64,000 nt of DNA from Notolepis coatsorum (taxonomy: Eukaryota > Chordata > Actinopteri > Aulopiformes > Paralepididae), in NCBI GenBank assembly GCA_963971535.1, contig OZ020594.1, positions 115,603,127 through 115,667,126 on the forward strand, in the 5' to 3' direction. Of this stretch, positions 47,374-55,328 are shown in pieces. The notes under the pieces are model-generated. The model was not told the origin of the DNA. It ran no database searches and worked only from the letters and a program-made list of their open reading frames with translations. The position numbers and the translations under genes are program-made. Positions within the stretch are counted from its first letter, which is position 1. Every line of letters begins with the position of its first letter.

Positions 47374-48106
47374 TTAACTATGTAGGATTCCCTACTCCAG
47401 CCACAAGTGTTAAATAGGATATAATAATATGAAGGATGTACATCCTTGATGTTGTTCAAACCCTGTGACTACCATACAGACAGACCATTCTAGTTCTCCT
47501 TGGTTCAGCAGAGAGCAATGTGCATAATGGTAATTATTACCTATACTATACTGCATGTACAATACCAGCATACACATTCAAAATAAACCTATTCCCTTAT
47601 TGTCACACATTCAGATGATGACGACTCTGATCTCGCGGATCAGAGTCTCCTTGGTTCAGCAGAGAGCAATGTGCATAATGGTAATTATTACCTATACTAT
47701 ACTGCATGTACAATACCAGCATACACATTCAAAATAAACCTATTCCCTTCTTATTGTCACACATTCAGATGATGACGACTCTGATCTCGCAGAGGTGATC
47801 TCAGATATGAGGCGACGCAGCGGGGACCCCCTCTTCACTGCTGGACTCAAGGCCATGTCAAAACAGTATCTGCTGCTGAAGAGAAACCCTTCCGCAATGT
47901 TGTCAGCCTTCCACACATTCGGCAAGTCCGGGAGCCTGTCGACGACGAGGGCTGCCACATTACGGCCGGCTGCAAGGCCCGATCATTGGCTGCCAGCCAA
48001 CTGCAGTGGCGCGCAGGAAGTTGCCAGCCGGCTCAACGAGGCGAGTTCAAGTTGGGCGACCTGCGAAGCAACACAACCTGAGCTTGTCGGTGGCTTTGAA
48101 CACTAG
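38828..48106 (+). CDS. MULE-type transposase / SWIM zinc-finger protein, 12 exons, 790 aa
   Basis: Exons: 38828-38847, 43136-43214, 43301-43516, 44577-44692, 44794-45060, 45179-45368, 45524-45999, 46203-46530, 46628-46847, 47208-47264, 47615-47680 and 47769-48106. All introns are GT-AG, phases match throughout, and the 2373-nt sum is one open frame. The start ATG has A at -3 and G at +4. Residues ~106-165: C110, C129, H163, H165, a WRKY-GCM1/FLYWCH-like zinc cluster. Residues ~297-500: MULE DDE core, D307 (CFIDSSG), D376/D377 (FITDDCKAERG), C397-x2-H400, E495 (TNNLAEA). Residues 591-604: SWIM finger CxCx8CxH. The tail begins with DDDD repeats. MULE transposases cut and paste DNA in the nucleus. 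No flanking TIRs were found, so it may be a domesticated host gene or an autonomous element whose ends I cannot see. Confidence 0.82.
39062..39411 (+). mobile_element. LINE 3' UTR and tail, GGGGGACCC family
   Basis: Begins in TATATTTCTCTCCCACCCAC and ends AATAAAGTTTTC(ATTC)n, directly upstream of the L2 LINE. Confidence 0.85.
39412..42968 (+). mobile_element. Near-full-length L2/CR1-clade LINE
   Basis: Contains an intact ORF, a 3' UTR with CACACACCCACTTTAAACAA repeats and an ACTTGAA tandem end. The 5' UTR, if any, is under 70 bp and its boundary is not defined. It is very close in sequence to the truncated copy at 4448-6947. The intact ORF suggests a young, potentially active element. Confidence 0.9.
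39479..42463 (+). CDS. L2 LINE ORF2 protein: APE endonuclease + reverse transcriptase, 994 aa
   Basis: The single intact ORF begins with two ATGs, then a hydrophobic stretch (about residues 18-33) and a basic region (about 88-110). The endonuclease spans roughly residues 115-330: LLANVQS, FTETWL (~148), LGDFN (~271), KSDHAS (~321), the metal and phosphate-binding motifs of APE enzymes. The reverse transcriptase follows: motif [10 protein letters not shown] (~678), motif [11 protein letters not shown] (~737), catalytic FADD (~770). The C-terminus has [18 protein letters not shown]. The enzyme nicks target DNA and copies its own RNA there. A 13-G tract encodes GGGG in mid-protein. No stop or frameshift. 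The strand is the same as the surrounding gene, within its intron 1. Confidence 0.95.
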   Translation: MMMAPPRPAASLFAPSRLCLLLLIFIVFRVLCVPTVGAFNVYDRQSLIDIGLRETYQLDYSLDQLSEPHQWPEEILRRLGPDPLFPEPRKRRRGKRAGIRNRLRSRRHRTPLPSILLANVQSIDNKLDDIRARIQYQRDVRDCNVLCFTETWLTPEVPDHAIQPADHFFIHRKDRTSSESGKQRGGGIAFMFNKNWSDPTNVKELSNHCSPELEYITIKCRPFFLPRELTAIVLVGVYIPPQASNKVALSRLHDEVNRIQVANVNAAILVLGDFNSANLRKVLPDFYQHVTCNTRGGNILDHCYTQFKGGYKAHSDSGFGKSDHASIFLSPKYRQRIKSTPVVSREVQKWDLTSEETIRSVFHHTDWIVFRDTDNINAYTETVLDYVCTRVKETIPTTKMKVYPNQKPWVDKSVREALRERTKAYNDGLVAGNMDDHKVARHNVRRTVSEAKRRYRDKIELQFEQADSRAMWQGLKTMTDYKGASLKLNSDISLANDLNTFYARFDAGNNNTSSQASAMGGGGSAADGGAVFRVTEHEVRRTFKKVNIRKAAGPDGIPGRVLKVCADQLAPVFTDIFNLSLEQAVIPTCLKKSTIIPVPKKSKPACLNDYRPVALTSIAMKCFEKLVKGYICSSLPINMDPLQFAYRPNRSTEDAISHVLHTAASHLDKRQGNYVRMLFIDYSSAFNTIVPSILIAKLRDLGLGYDLCQWVLDFLTGRPQVVRAGNCTSSSITLNIGAPQGCVLSPLLYSLYTHDCVAQRSSNTIVKFADDTVVVGLISANDERAYLEEVKVLAGWCQENSLSLNVSKTKEMIVDFRRSGVKDYSPLSIDGAPVERVNSFKYLGAYISEDLTWTTHINSVVKKARQRLYFLRRLRKFQVSQKILKNFYSCTIESILTGNITSWFGNSTAKDQSRLQRVTRSAERTIGGGLPTLQNIYYKRCKGKAKRIIKDSSHPNNCLFELLRSGKRYRSLKASTERLRSSFYPQAIRLLNEQ
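43136..43214 (+). CDS. MULE/SWIM gene exon 2
   Basis: Acceptor TTTAG|A and donor AAG|GTAATC. Encodes an LGGGGVCEDYPAR segment. Completes a codon begun in exon 1 and leaves phase 0 into exon 3. Confidence 0.65.
43301..43516 (+). CDS. MULE/SWIM gene exon 3
   Basis: Acceptor CTGTAG|G and donor AAG|GTAGGG. 72 codons beginning GWLPDKFPLHVCKYEE, including VTWRVEVTRPRVGNR. The donor's GTAGGG overlaps the first bases of a hAT terminus, TAGGGCTGGGCGATATGG. Confidence 0.8.
43518..44540 (-). mobile_element. hAT-derived insertion in intron 3
   Basis: Starts TAGGGCTGGGCGATATGG 1 bp into the intron and follows, inverted, the sequence of the 15503-18822 composite (including GCACCAATCGGCAAGCGCTA and ATAACGTTAATGCCACAAAA). 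The far terminus is missing. A 56-bp hAT-like piece ending GGTTGCCGACCACTG at 44540 replaces it. Confidence 0.75.
43685..44032 (+). mobile_element. Two LINE 3' tails, GGGGGACCC family, in intron 3
   Basis: Copies at 43685-43833 ((AATC)n tail) and about 43872-44032 ((ATTC)n tail) are head to tail. The second carries CATCCTCCAGTCCACTGTTG, the empty target of the MITE at 17628-18261. Confidence 0.8.
44577..44692 (+). CDS. MULE/SWIM gene exon 4 (zinc cluster, first half)
   Basis: Acceptor TGTGCAG|A and donor CG|GTGAGT. Encodes KSYRCQHK and KNTGCQATM, giving the two cysteines of a WRKY-GCM1-like zinc cluster (C110 and C129). Confidence 0.85.
44794..45060 (+). CDS. MULE/SWIM gene exon 5 (zinc cluster, second half)
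   Basis: Acceptor TTTACAG|G and donor AAAA|GTAAAT. Encodes FPLHVCIVNRHNHNLHDADA, supplying the HxH ligands (H163, H165), then the helical region before the catalytic core. Confidence 0.88.
45179..45368 (+). CDS. MULE/SWIM gene exon 6
   Basis: Acceptor ATGACAG|A is preferred over the upstream TGCAG|T because the latter puts a stop in frame. Donor CAG|GTATTT. Encodes LFAKVYKDQSGTQSGPSM and the linker leading to the DDE domain. Confidence 0.85.
45524..45999 (+). CDS. MULE/SWIM gene exon 7 (first two DDE aspartates)
   Basis: Acceptor CTGTCAG|C and donor GAG|GTTAGT. The largest exon. ELCFIDSSGNMD carries D307, PQVFITDDCKAERGAL carries D376/D377, and LLCSFHLLQAVWRWLW is the C-x2-H motif characteristic of MULE transposases. 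Confidence 0.92.
46203..46530 (+). CDS. MULE/SWIM gene exon 8 (catalytic glutamate)
   Basis: Acceptor TTGCAG|G and donor CAACAG|GTACTA. CGNNTNNLAEAAMRV carries E495, in the usual TNNxxE context of MULE transposases. A helical region to QDCNHTASQIQQ follows. Confidence 0.92.
46628..46847 (+). CDS. MULE/SWIM gene exon 9 (SWIM finger)
   Basis: Acceptor TATAG|C and donor GGAG|GTAAAG. YIVDMEMELCSCPAGQTG followed by APCKHLAAV is a complete SWIM zinc finger, predicted to bind DNA or protein. Confidence 0.92.
47140..47370. repeat. Two (AC)n microsatellites in introns 9 and 10
   Basis: AC runs at about 47151-47171 (intron 9) and 47302-47369 (intron 10) bracket exon 10. Confidence 0.92.
47208..47264 (+). 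CDS. MULE/SWIM gene exon 10
   Basis: Acceptor TCAACAG|A and donor CCG|GTTAGT, phase 1 at both ends. Encodes ATPGPSSTPIPMEQLQET, a proline/serine linker after the SWIM finger. Confidence 0.65.
47496..47798. repeat. Tandem duplication of about 151-154 bp containing an exon
   Basis: CTCCTTGGTTCAGCAGAGAG begins units at 47496 and 47647. GATGATGACGACTCTGATCT occurs at 47615-47636 and again at 47769-47790. The second junction differs by a 3-bp CTT insertion and a few substitutions. Confidence 0.92.
47615..47680 (+). CDS. MULE/SWIM gene exon 11 (duplicated cassette)
   Basis: Acceptor ATTCAG|A and donor AATG|GTAATT. 66 nt, phase 1 both sides, so skipping keeps the frame. Encodes DDDDSDLADQSLLGSAESN. 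It exists because of the tandem duplication, and its first eight residues reappear at the start of exon 12. Confidence 0.6.
47769..48106 (+). CDS. MULE/SWIM gene exon 12 (C-terminus, stop)
   Basis: Acceptor ATTCAG|A, 112 codons to TAG. Begins DDDDSDLAEVISDMRRR, then a basic, Ser/Ala-rich tail with no recognised domain. No AATAAA lies in the 80 bp before the next element, so the poly(A) site may be within that element. Confidence 0.75.
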
Positions 48107-48186
48107 TGGGACGAAAAAAACATTGAAGCTCATAGTGTAACGGTCTGTATCGGACAAAGTCTGCCACAACCAACAGTCATCAGTCG

Positions 48187-49115
48187 TTAACACATTGACT
48201 GCCACGCTTCTATCCATCAATGTATGCTCACTGCCACCAGTCTAAACCTATGGAGATGTTCACCTTCTTTGCAGGGCTATAACTTTTTCAATTGTATTGC
48301 TAAATTGACATTACTATGGCCCATTCAACATCGATTATCTATCGTTCAGGATGTAGGAACGTTATACTTTTTCATTCATAGATTCTTCCAAAAATAGCTT
48401 CTAGAATATTTTTCTGCAGTAATTCATAGAACGTGAGTTATAGGCATAAACGCATATATAGATTATCAACTGCCGTTTATTGCCGATACACGCTATATTA
48501 AAAAAATCAACGGTACATGATCATATACGTTATGATTCATCATGCGCGGATGAAGGGGTTGTTTATAATTCCGTGATCGTCAGTAAATGCTTTATGTAGT
48601 ATGGGTGATATATTGATCAGAGCGGTTTGCATTGAAAAGAATAAACAATCAAGCTGAAAGTAACGTTACTGTCCTCTTACCGTTCGCCGATGAGACTGGA
48701 GGAAAAAGATCCCACTTATTTGACGTCGATCGACTAGATCCATTTCCGGTTTGTATGGCGCAATAAACGCCCAAATCATATCGATTATTGAGTTATGGCA
48801 GCGATCCATTGCACGCCAGTGTGTGTCTATAGTCCCGCAATGATATGTGACTGCCGGACGGATTTCCCAGATGCACCGAGATCACCAGATCCACTTCCGG
48901 TTGTAACTCGCCCGATCATCCACCAGGCGGAGGTATTGAGGCGTTGCACTGTTGTGCAGAGTCCCACTGTAGAGGCAGAGGCTGGGTGGCGGAATTATGA
49001 ATGCCATGGCGAAAAAATGAAATATGAACTCAATAATGTCGTACAGCGTGGTCTGGCAGAATTAGCATGGCCAGCAAACACGTCGTAAGCCTTTTTTTGG
49101 CGGTCAATGTGTTAA
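48187..49115. mobile_element. TTAA-target element, CACTTTG family
   Basis: TTAACACATTGACTGCC at the left and GGCGGTCAATGTGTTAA at the right, TTAA at 48187-48190 and 49112-49115. About 930 bp, non-coding. It lies 80 bp after the MULE gene stop codon and may supply its 3' end. Confidence 0.9.
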
Positions 49116-50001
49116 TTGACTTAAAAATTTTTTAATTATTAAACCTCTATTTTTCATGGGGCACGTATAATCCACAGGGCACATTTACGCACACTGTGAC
49201 ATAGCATAACACAACAAACAAATCACACCGCAAGCAGGGCACAGACACCAGAAATACATGTCGGCATACACTTCTAATAGGCTGGGTGCATGACTAGGGA
49301 CAAGAACCCAATATTGTCATTGTATGTGTGTAGACCTAATGTTTTTTTAAATAAATGCCCAGTCACGTGCTTTGTCGCCACCTGTCAATCTGTTCTGTTA
49401 TTAGCCTACACCAAGGTCCTTGATGGAAATAAGTTGATATAGACTTTATTCTGTCAACCTTGACAATGTGCTATTGATGTAGACTAATCAAAGTATTTTA
49501 AAATGCTTTATGTCTAATAAACTAGACTAAATATAGCCTATAGAACAGATTTTTACAGCCTAATCTAGAGCGGATTTTTTTACACATTGGTTCAAACATG
49601 ATCATGGAAGGTGACAACCCTAACATGTCTTGTTGTGTCACAACAGAATGAGTAGGTGAGTGTTAGGCCTACAGAAAGTGTAATCTATTGATTGACTTGC
49701 ATGACCTAGTCAATTCGGTAGAAGAGTCTGGTGGGCGAGATTATGCATGACTAGCCTGTGATCTAAAAACTCCTGCCTGTGGCTGAATAATGAAGCCCAA
49801 AGTCGCGTCACGCGCAAGAGCATATTACCTACTTATGGCATGCTCAATATTAAAACTCCCAACATAAACAGAGCAGAGATAAGCAATAATGAAGTCGTGT
49901 TTTGAACAGAGCAGAGATAAGCAATAATGAAGTCGTGTTTGCAGAGATGAGCAATAATGAAGTTGTGTTTTGAACATTTATGTTGTGTTGATGGAATCAC
50001 G
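49116..50001. other. No gene recognised; short tandem repeat 49868-49975
   Basis: AT-rich sequence without supported coding. GCAGAGATAAGCAATAATGA followed by AGTCGTGTTTTGAACAGA repeats about 2.5 times at 49868-49975. Confidence 0.7.
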
Positions 50002-50913
50002 TTAACACTTTCAGTGCCCACCACGTGATAACACGTGTTATCAGCCCAATGCCTGAATGCCCACCACGACAATTATCGTTTAATTTTTTTATTAGCGATC
50101 TGAATTCATATTTCATCAACCGAGTCTCCCGTTGGTAAACCAGCCCCATCAGGAGCTCAGATGTGAAAAAAGCGCCCCCTATCGTCTCCCAGATGGTAAT
50201 GCACTCTTTTGGAATGGACTCAATAAAAATGGATGAGAAAAGAAAAATCCGGAATCCACATTTTACTTCTCAGGCATGTAACCCGAGCCGATCGGATTCA
50301 TTGTGTAACCCTCAGAACAGCGTGGAATACATGTGTACAATATGTAGCGTTGGATCAATAAAAGCGATAGATTTTTGGAATGGCGATCAGGAATTGGAAT
50401 GATCTTTTTGGAGAACATCTGATCTGAGGTAAGGAATCTATTTTACAAGTCTTGGGATAATCAGAGTTATCTGTGCGCGATCGCTTTGAGGAAATCAGAG
50501 AATCGATTTTTCAGATCGCCTATATAGCGTGCATACGTACACATATACTATCGATAATCTAGCGTTTATTTGAAAACGATTCATAAATAGGCCGAAACAT
50601 GACAACGTTTTTGTGTATTCTAGAATATTCCAGAAAAGGGCGATTATCATGGAATATTTATATTTTCCTTGAAAACGAGGGCTTTTCAAAATGCTATAAA
50701 ACGGAAATGAACCGATAAAAAAACAATCCGCTTCGACAATGTTGACTGGAAAACGAGTCATTGATAAGAGATGGGCAGATTAGACACATAGCCATAATTT
50801 AAAACATAGATTAGGCGTTATTGAAGTGCCAGCCACGACAGCCAGTTATTGAAGTGGATGGTGGGCATTCAAGCACAAAATCGTGCGCCCCCTGCTGGCA
50901 CTGAAAGTGTTAA
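50002..50913. mobile_element. TTAA-target element, CACTTTG family
   Basis: TTAACACTTTCAGTGCCCAC at the left and GGCACTGAAAGTGTTAA at the right. The interior has TCCAGAATATTC-type sequence, AGCGCCCCCTATCGTCTCCC and ATAATCTAGCGTTTATTTGA. Subfamily shared with 36992, 59925 and 62859. Confidence 0.92.
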
Positions 50914-51006
50914 TATAGAGAGATGAAAACAATCCAATACGTTATTTCGATTGATATGAATAGCTAGTTACGTTAATATAGAGAGATGAAAACAATACGT
51001 TATTTA

Positions 51007-51947
51007 TAGGGGTGGGAATCACCAGTTTCATCACGATACGATATCGATTCTTTGGACAACGATACGATATTTGCCGATATCACAAAGTCTGCCACGATAC
51101 GATATGATTCGATTCAGGTGCCTGCGATCGATATGAGGCGATATTATGTGCCCATTTAACACAATCAGTCATATTTAGATCAACTAAAAAAAGGCTATGG
51201 AAATATCAATTGACGTTTTTATTTTTGAGCTCTTCCAGACATTTAAACTAAAAACTATCTATTGTTTTTAATACAAATAGACCTCCTGTTCAGTGTAAAG
51301 TGCCACGTTTTTATATATTGAGCTTTAAACTTTTAAGTAAAATGTTTTGGAACTCACAACACGCAAGCTAAAACCCCTTCCTCTCCCAAACCGTTCCTAC
51401 AATTGTTTTATGTTGCATGATGATCATGAATACATTCATTATGTATTCATGTTTAAATATCAACATTATCTGTCCATCCTCAGTAAATAATATCAATATA
51501 ATAATACTCCTGACTTCATCTGGTATTTTCAAACGCGCACACACACACAGACAGAATGCCCCCGCCCGCCCCTCCTCCTTCCCCTCTCTCTCCGTTTCTC
51601 TCTCTTAGCTTAGTTAGCTTAAGCAGCTAATGTAACGTTAATTTAGGTCTGCCCACGCGACGTGGGCATAAAAGAATGGCGACGATGCAAAGCATGTTAG
51701 ATGTATTTGACCTGTTGCGGGGGGAAAACTGCACAGACTAATATCGGCTCGCAAAATAGAGGCTCCCTAGCGCTGCTCTGCTACACGGAGTTTCACAATA
51801 TTGGCCGCGGGGCGGATATGACGTCGCTGGATTTTCAAAATAAGAGTATCGCAATATGAATCGATCTTTTTACGTTGCATCGATCCTATTTGATTATTGA
51901 TAATAGATCGATATATCGATCTGGATCGATGTATCGTCCCACCCCTA
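51007..51947. mobile_element. hAT MITE, TAGGGGTGGGAATC family
   Basis: Termini are TAGGGGTGGGAATCACC and CGATGTATCGTCCCACCCCTA (inverted, imperfect beyond 11 bp), flanked by the 8-bp TSD GTTATTTA at 50999-51006 and 51948-51955. The target lies in a short tandem repeat (ATATAGAGAGATGAAAACAA). Confidence 0.95.
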
Positions 51948-52254
51948 GTTATTTATATTGATGTGATGTTGATTGATATGAATAGCTAGTTACGATTTAA
52001 TATAGAGAGATGAAAACAATACGTTATTTATATTGATGTGATGTCCGACTTGGGCTGTGGAACTGAACGACTTGGGCTGTGGAACTGAAAGCTAGGCGCG
52101 ATTGTTAGGAGTAACGCGATTGGGCGCTGAGAGAAACGTCAGTGGCCAATCAGGCCGCGCAAACCGAACACGGAAGTGCAACCCCCTTAGGGAAAGTATT
52201 CACGGCCCCAGGACCACCGCTCCGGTACGCCGCTCACCTGGACGCGCCGTGCGG

Positions 52255-53420
52255 CTGAATACTTTACCCAAGGCAGTTGTCCTTCCGCGTTCGGTTTGCG
52301 CACCCTGATTGGCCTCTCAGCGCCCAATCGTGTTAGCCCTACTATCGCCGCACGGAGGAATACTATCCTCAAGTTAACCTAATTTATACAAATGGAAGTA
52401 TTGATTTCGCCGTAACGAATCATTAAAAAAATATACCGTTAATGGGAATATGTTGTTTCTTTACACATATGTTGGATTATGTAATTGGTTTGTCATGACA
52501 AACCAATAAAAAATCGTGAATTAACCGGTGGTTATCCTATTATATTAACATAGCTACAACAACACACAGTAACGTTAACTTTAGGTTAGTTTTAACGTTA
52601 GCTAGCAGCAGGGATGGGCGCCTTTGTGCAAATGCAGGCAGCTACAGGCACTCGAGGTGGAAGAGCTGCTGAATTTAATCGGCAGGAGAGAGAGAGCCGT
52701 CAAAGCCGGATATGTCCCTGTGGCTGTGGTGTGGTTGTAGGCACGAAAATGCAGCTCGAACTACCTGTTATATTAAATTAATTGATTGCTGTTTAACTTG
52801 TCCATGTCCAGTCCTTTTGATTAGCCCCACCGTTCATTGTAAACAATGATGCATGTAATTATATTAACGTTACTGTGTGTTGTTGTAGCTATGTTAATAT
52901 AATAGGATAACCACCGGTTAATTGGCGTTTATTTTTTTGAGGGGGCAGCGGTGGCCTAATGGATAGAGAAGCAGGTTTGTGACCGGAAGGTCGCCGGTTC
53001 GATCCCCGGGACCGGCAGGAAAAATCTGCCGCTGAAGTGCCCTTGAGCAAGGCACTTAACCCCCAACTGCTCCAGTGGAGTTGCTCAGTGGCCAATGGTG
53101 TCAGACTGTGGTTGTACTGGGCAGCTCCCAGGTATGAATGGAACTGTATGAATGTGAAGCAGGGCGTAGCTGAAAAAGAGCATCTGTGCTCAGCGAACCT
53201 ACCCTGGGTAAATAAAGGTTAAACAAAATATTCCAGTTAACGGTATATTTTTTTAATGATTCGTTACGGCGAAATCAATACTTCCATTTGTATACCTAAA
53301 TTAGGTTAACTTGAGGATAGTATTACTCCGTAGGGCTAACGCGATTGGGCGCTGAGAGGCCAATCAGGGCGCGCAAACCGAACGCGGAAGGACAACTGCC
53401 TTGGGTAAAGTATTCACGCG
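52255..53420. mobile_element. MULE-like long-TIR element with SINE insertion
   Basis: Arms of more than 300 bp (TGAATACTTTACCCAAGGCA... mirrored to 53420) enclose a short loop. CCGTGCGG flanks both sides, and the ninth base differs (G/C), so a 9-bp TSD is likely. The arms contain CCAAT boxes (GATTGGCC). An extra copy of one terminal segment lies at 52110-52235. Confidence 0.7.
52938..53222 (+). mobile_element. tRNA-derived SINE (V-SINE-like)
   Basis: The head GGGGGCAGCGGTGGCCTAAT contains an A box, and GGTTCGATCCC is a B box, at pol III promoter spacing. The conserved GCCCTTGAGCAAGGCACTTA core follows, and the end is ACCCTGGGTAAATAAAGG. It is inserted in the right arm only of the long-TIR element. 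It is not a tRNA gene: no acceptor stem closes. Confidence 0.88.
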
Positions 53421-53430
53421 CCCCGTGCGG

Positions 53431-54372
53431 CACATGGAACGCACCATTCCTCTTCTGAAAAACATTCTTGTACCTGTCGCACATTCCTAACTTGTAAACC
53501 TGTCTGCTTGGGAGGTCACAATTAAAACCAACCTAAACCGCTCCATTCTCTCTCCTCCTGTGTTCTGCAATTGGGCTCCGCCAACCCCTATCCTAACACC
53601 ATATAGGCCTTACCTTCACTCGGATGTACCCCAAAAAGAATATTCCAATTATCTGATCGCGAGTCCCAGTATTGGTGTCGATCGTGTCGCCAATATAATC
53701 CGCCACGCATCATGGACCGGGAGCAATTCACGCTTCTCAATCCGATCGGGACAACCGGTCCCCTTGCCCCAGACCCGGCGCCATGGGCGGCTTTAGGGGG
53801 CCTGGCCCGCCCACTGAGTCAGCTGTGCCCGCCCTGGCGAAATGACTAACCTCGTTCCCAGTTTTATCTCCTCCGTGAGATAAGTAAGGGATAATGTATA
53901 GCTACGAGGTCATTGTCGCAAAATAATTGACCGACACAGAGTTTAAAATACCGAGGCGCCTCGCCGAGGTGTTTTAAACGTCAGTGAAGGTCAATTATTT
54001 TGCGACAATGATCGAGTATAGCTATACATTATCCCGCTTATTACATGGCTAGCTTACTAACAATATACCTAATTCATTTTACATCGTCAAGACGAGATCA
54101 AATGCAGACGCAGTTCTGTTCTGGCTCCACTGTCATCGTCACACACACTCCGCTGTCAGTGCAGCCAGCAGGTGTGTCTGATTGGCTGCACTGATGCAGT
54201 GTCAGTGGCCTTGATTGCGAACACCTGCGCACAGCGGTCATTATTGTTCCACAGAGGTCCGTTATCGAGTAATATTGGACCTTTGACGAGCGCTATTGAC
54301 CAATCACAAGCAAGCATTTCGGCGAATGTGAAAACGCCATGTAATAAAGCCTGGTAAAGAACTCTGTATGGG
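53431..54372. other. No gene recognised; hairpin at 53887-54036
   Basis: GGGATAATGTATAGCTACGA and CATTGTCGCAAAATAATTGA are mirrored at 53997-54036 around GAGGCGCCTCG, giving a 150-bp hairpin MITE. Elsewhere only short unsupported frames. Confidence 0.65.
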
Positions 54373-54381
54373 GCTGCGGCA

Positions 54382-55319
54382 GCGTCTATGCCTTCTACAA
54401 CGCTGTTCGGTTTCCGGGTTCCTCTGATTGGCCACTAAGCCCACGTGACCCTACGCTAGCACGCCCCCCATATCGCCGCCAGTTTGTGCGACAAGCCCCT
54501 TCAATGACAGAGCTCCCATATTTGCGAATGCATAAACTATATCTTAAAGTATGTGTCTAATATGGCTGTAGCTTATCAATGATTTGTTTTGTTTACATCA
54601 GGGTGAACGCTGTTGCATTCGCAAATATGAGAGCCAGCAATACGCAGCTATGTTGTTTCTTTACACATATGTTGGATTATGTAATTGGTTTTTCATGACA
54701 AACAAATAAAAAATCTGACTTGTTTTGTTTACATCAGGGTGAACGCTGTTGCATTCGCAAATATGAGAGCCAGCAATACGCAGCTATGTTGTTTCTTTAC
54801 ACATATGTTGGATTATGTAATTGGTTTGTCATGACAAACCAATAAAAAATCGGACTTGTTTTGTTTACATCAGGGTGAACGCTGTTGCATTCGCAAATAT
54901 GAGAGCCAGCAATACGCAGCTATGTTGTTTCTTTACACATATGTTGGATTATGTAATTGGTTTGTCATGACAAACCAATAAAAAATCGGACTTGTTTTGT
55001 TTACATCAGGGTGAACGCTGTTGCATTCGCAAATATGAGAGCCAGCAATACGCAGCTATGTTGTTTCTTTACACATACGTTGGATTATGTAATTGGTTTG
55101 TCATGATTGGTTTGTCATCATGACAAACCAATAAAAAAATCGCTACTTTACATCAGGGTGAACGCTGTTACGCTGCCACCACCCTTGCGAATGTCATTGA
55201 AGGGGCTTGTCGCGCGAACTTGTGGCGATAAGGGGAGCGTGCTAGGGTAGGGTCACGTGGGCTTAGTGGCCAATCAGAGGAACCCGGAAACCGAACAGTG
55301 TTGTAGAAGGCATAGACGC
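54382..55319. mobile_element. Non-autonomous MULE-like element 3
   Basis: Termini are GCGTCTATGCCTTCTACAAC and GTTGTAGAAGGCATAGACGC, exact, flanked by the 9-bp TSD GCTGCGGCA at 54373-54381 and 55320-55328. TIRs extend over 100 bp with a CCAAT box and a CACGTG E-box at each end (54442 and 55254). The interior is mostly a tandem array. Confidence 0.95.
54584..55136. repeat. 136-bp tandem array inside MULE-like element 3
   Basis: Four units, each with TTGTTTTGTTTACATCAGGG, GAACGCTGTTGCATTCGCAA and the palindrome GGTTTGTCATGACAAACC. Single-copy relatives occur at 30090-30150 and 52445-52510. Confidence 0.93.
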
Positions 55320-55328
55320 GCTGCGGCA

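Noticed and set aside
47480..47545. A further exon from the first partial duplication unit
   Set aside because: Available acceptors give the wrong phase or a stop, so it is treated as intron.
48107..48186. Poly(A) signal for the MULE/SWIM gene
   Set aside because: No AATAAA or ATTAAA is visible before the TTAA element at 48187, so none is annotated.
52938..53010. tRNA gene
   Set aside because: A and B boxes are present, but the sequence continues into a SINE body and tail and no acceptor stem pairs.
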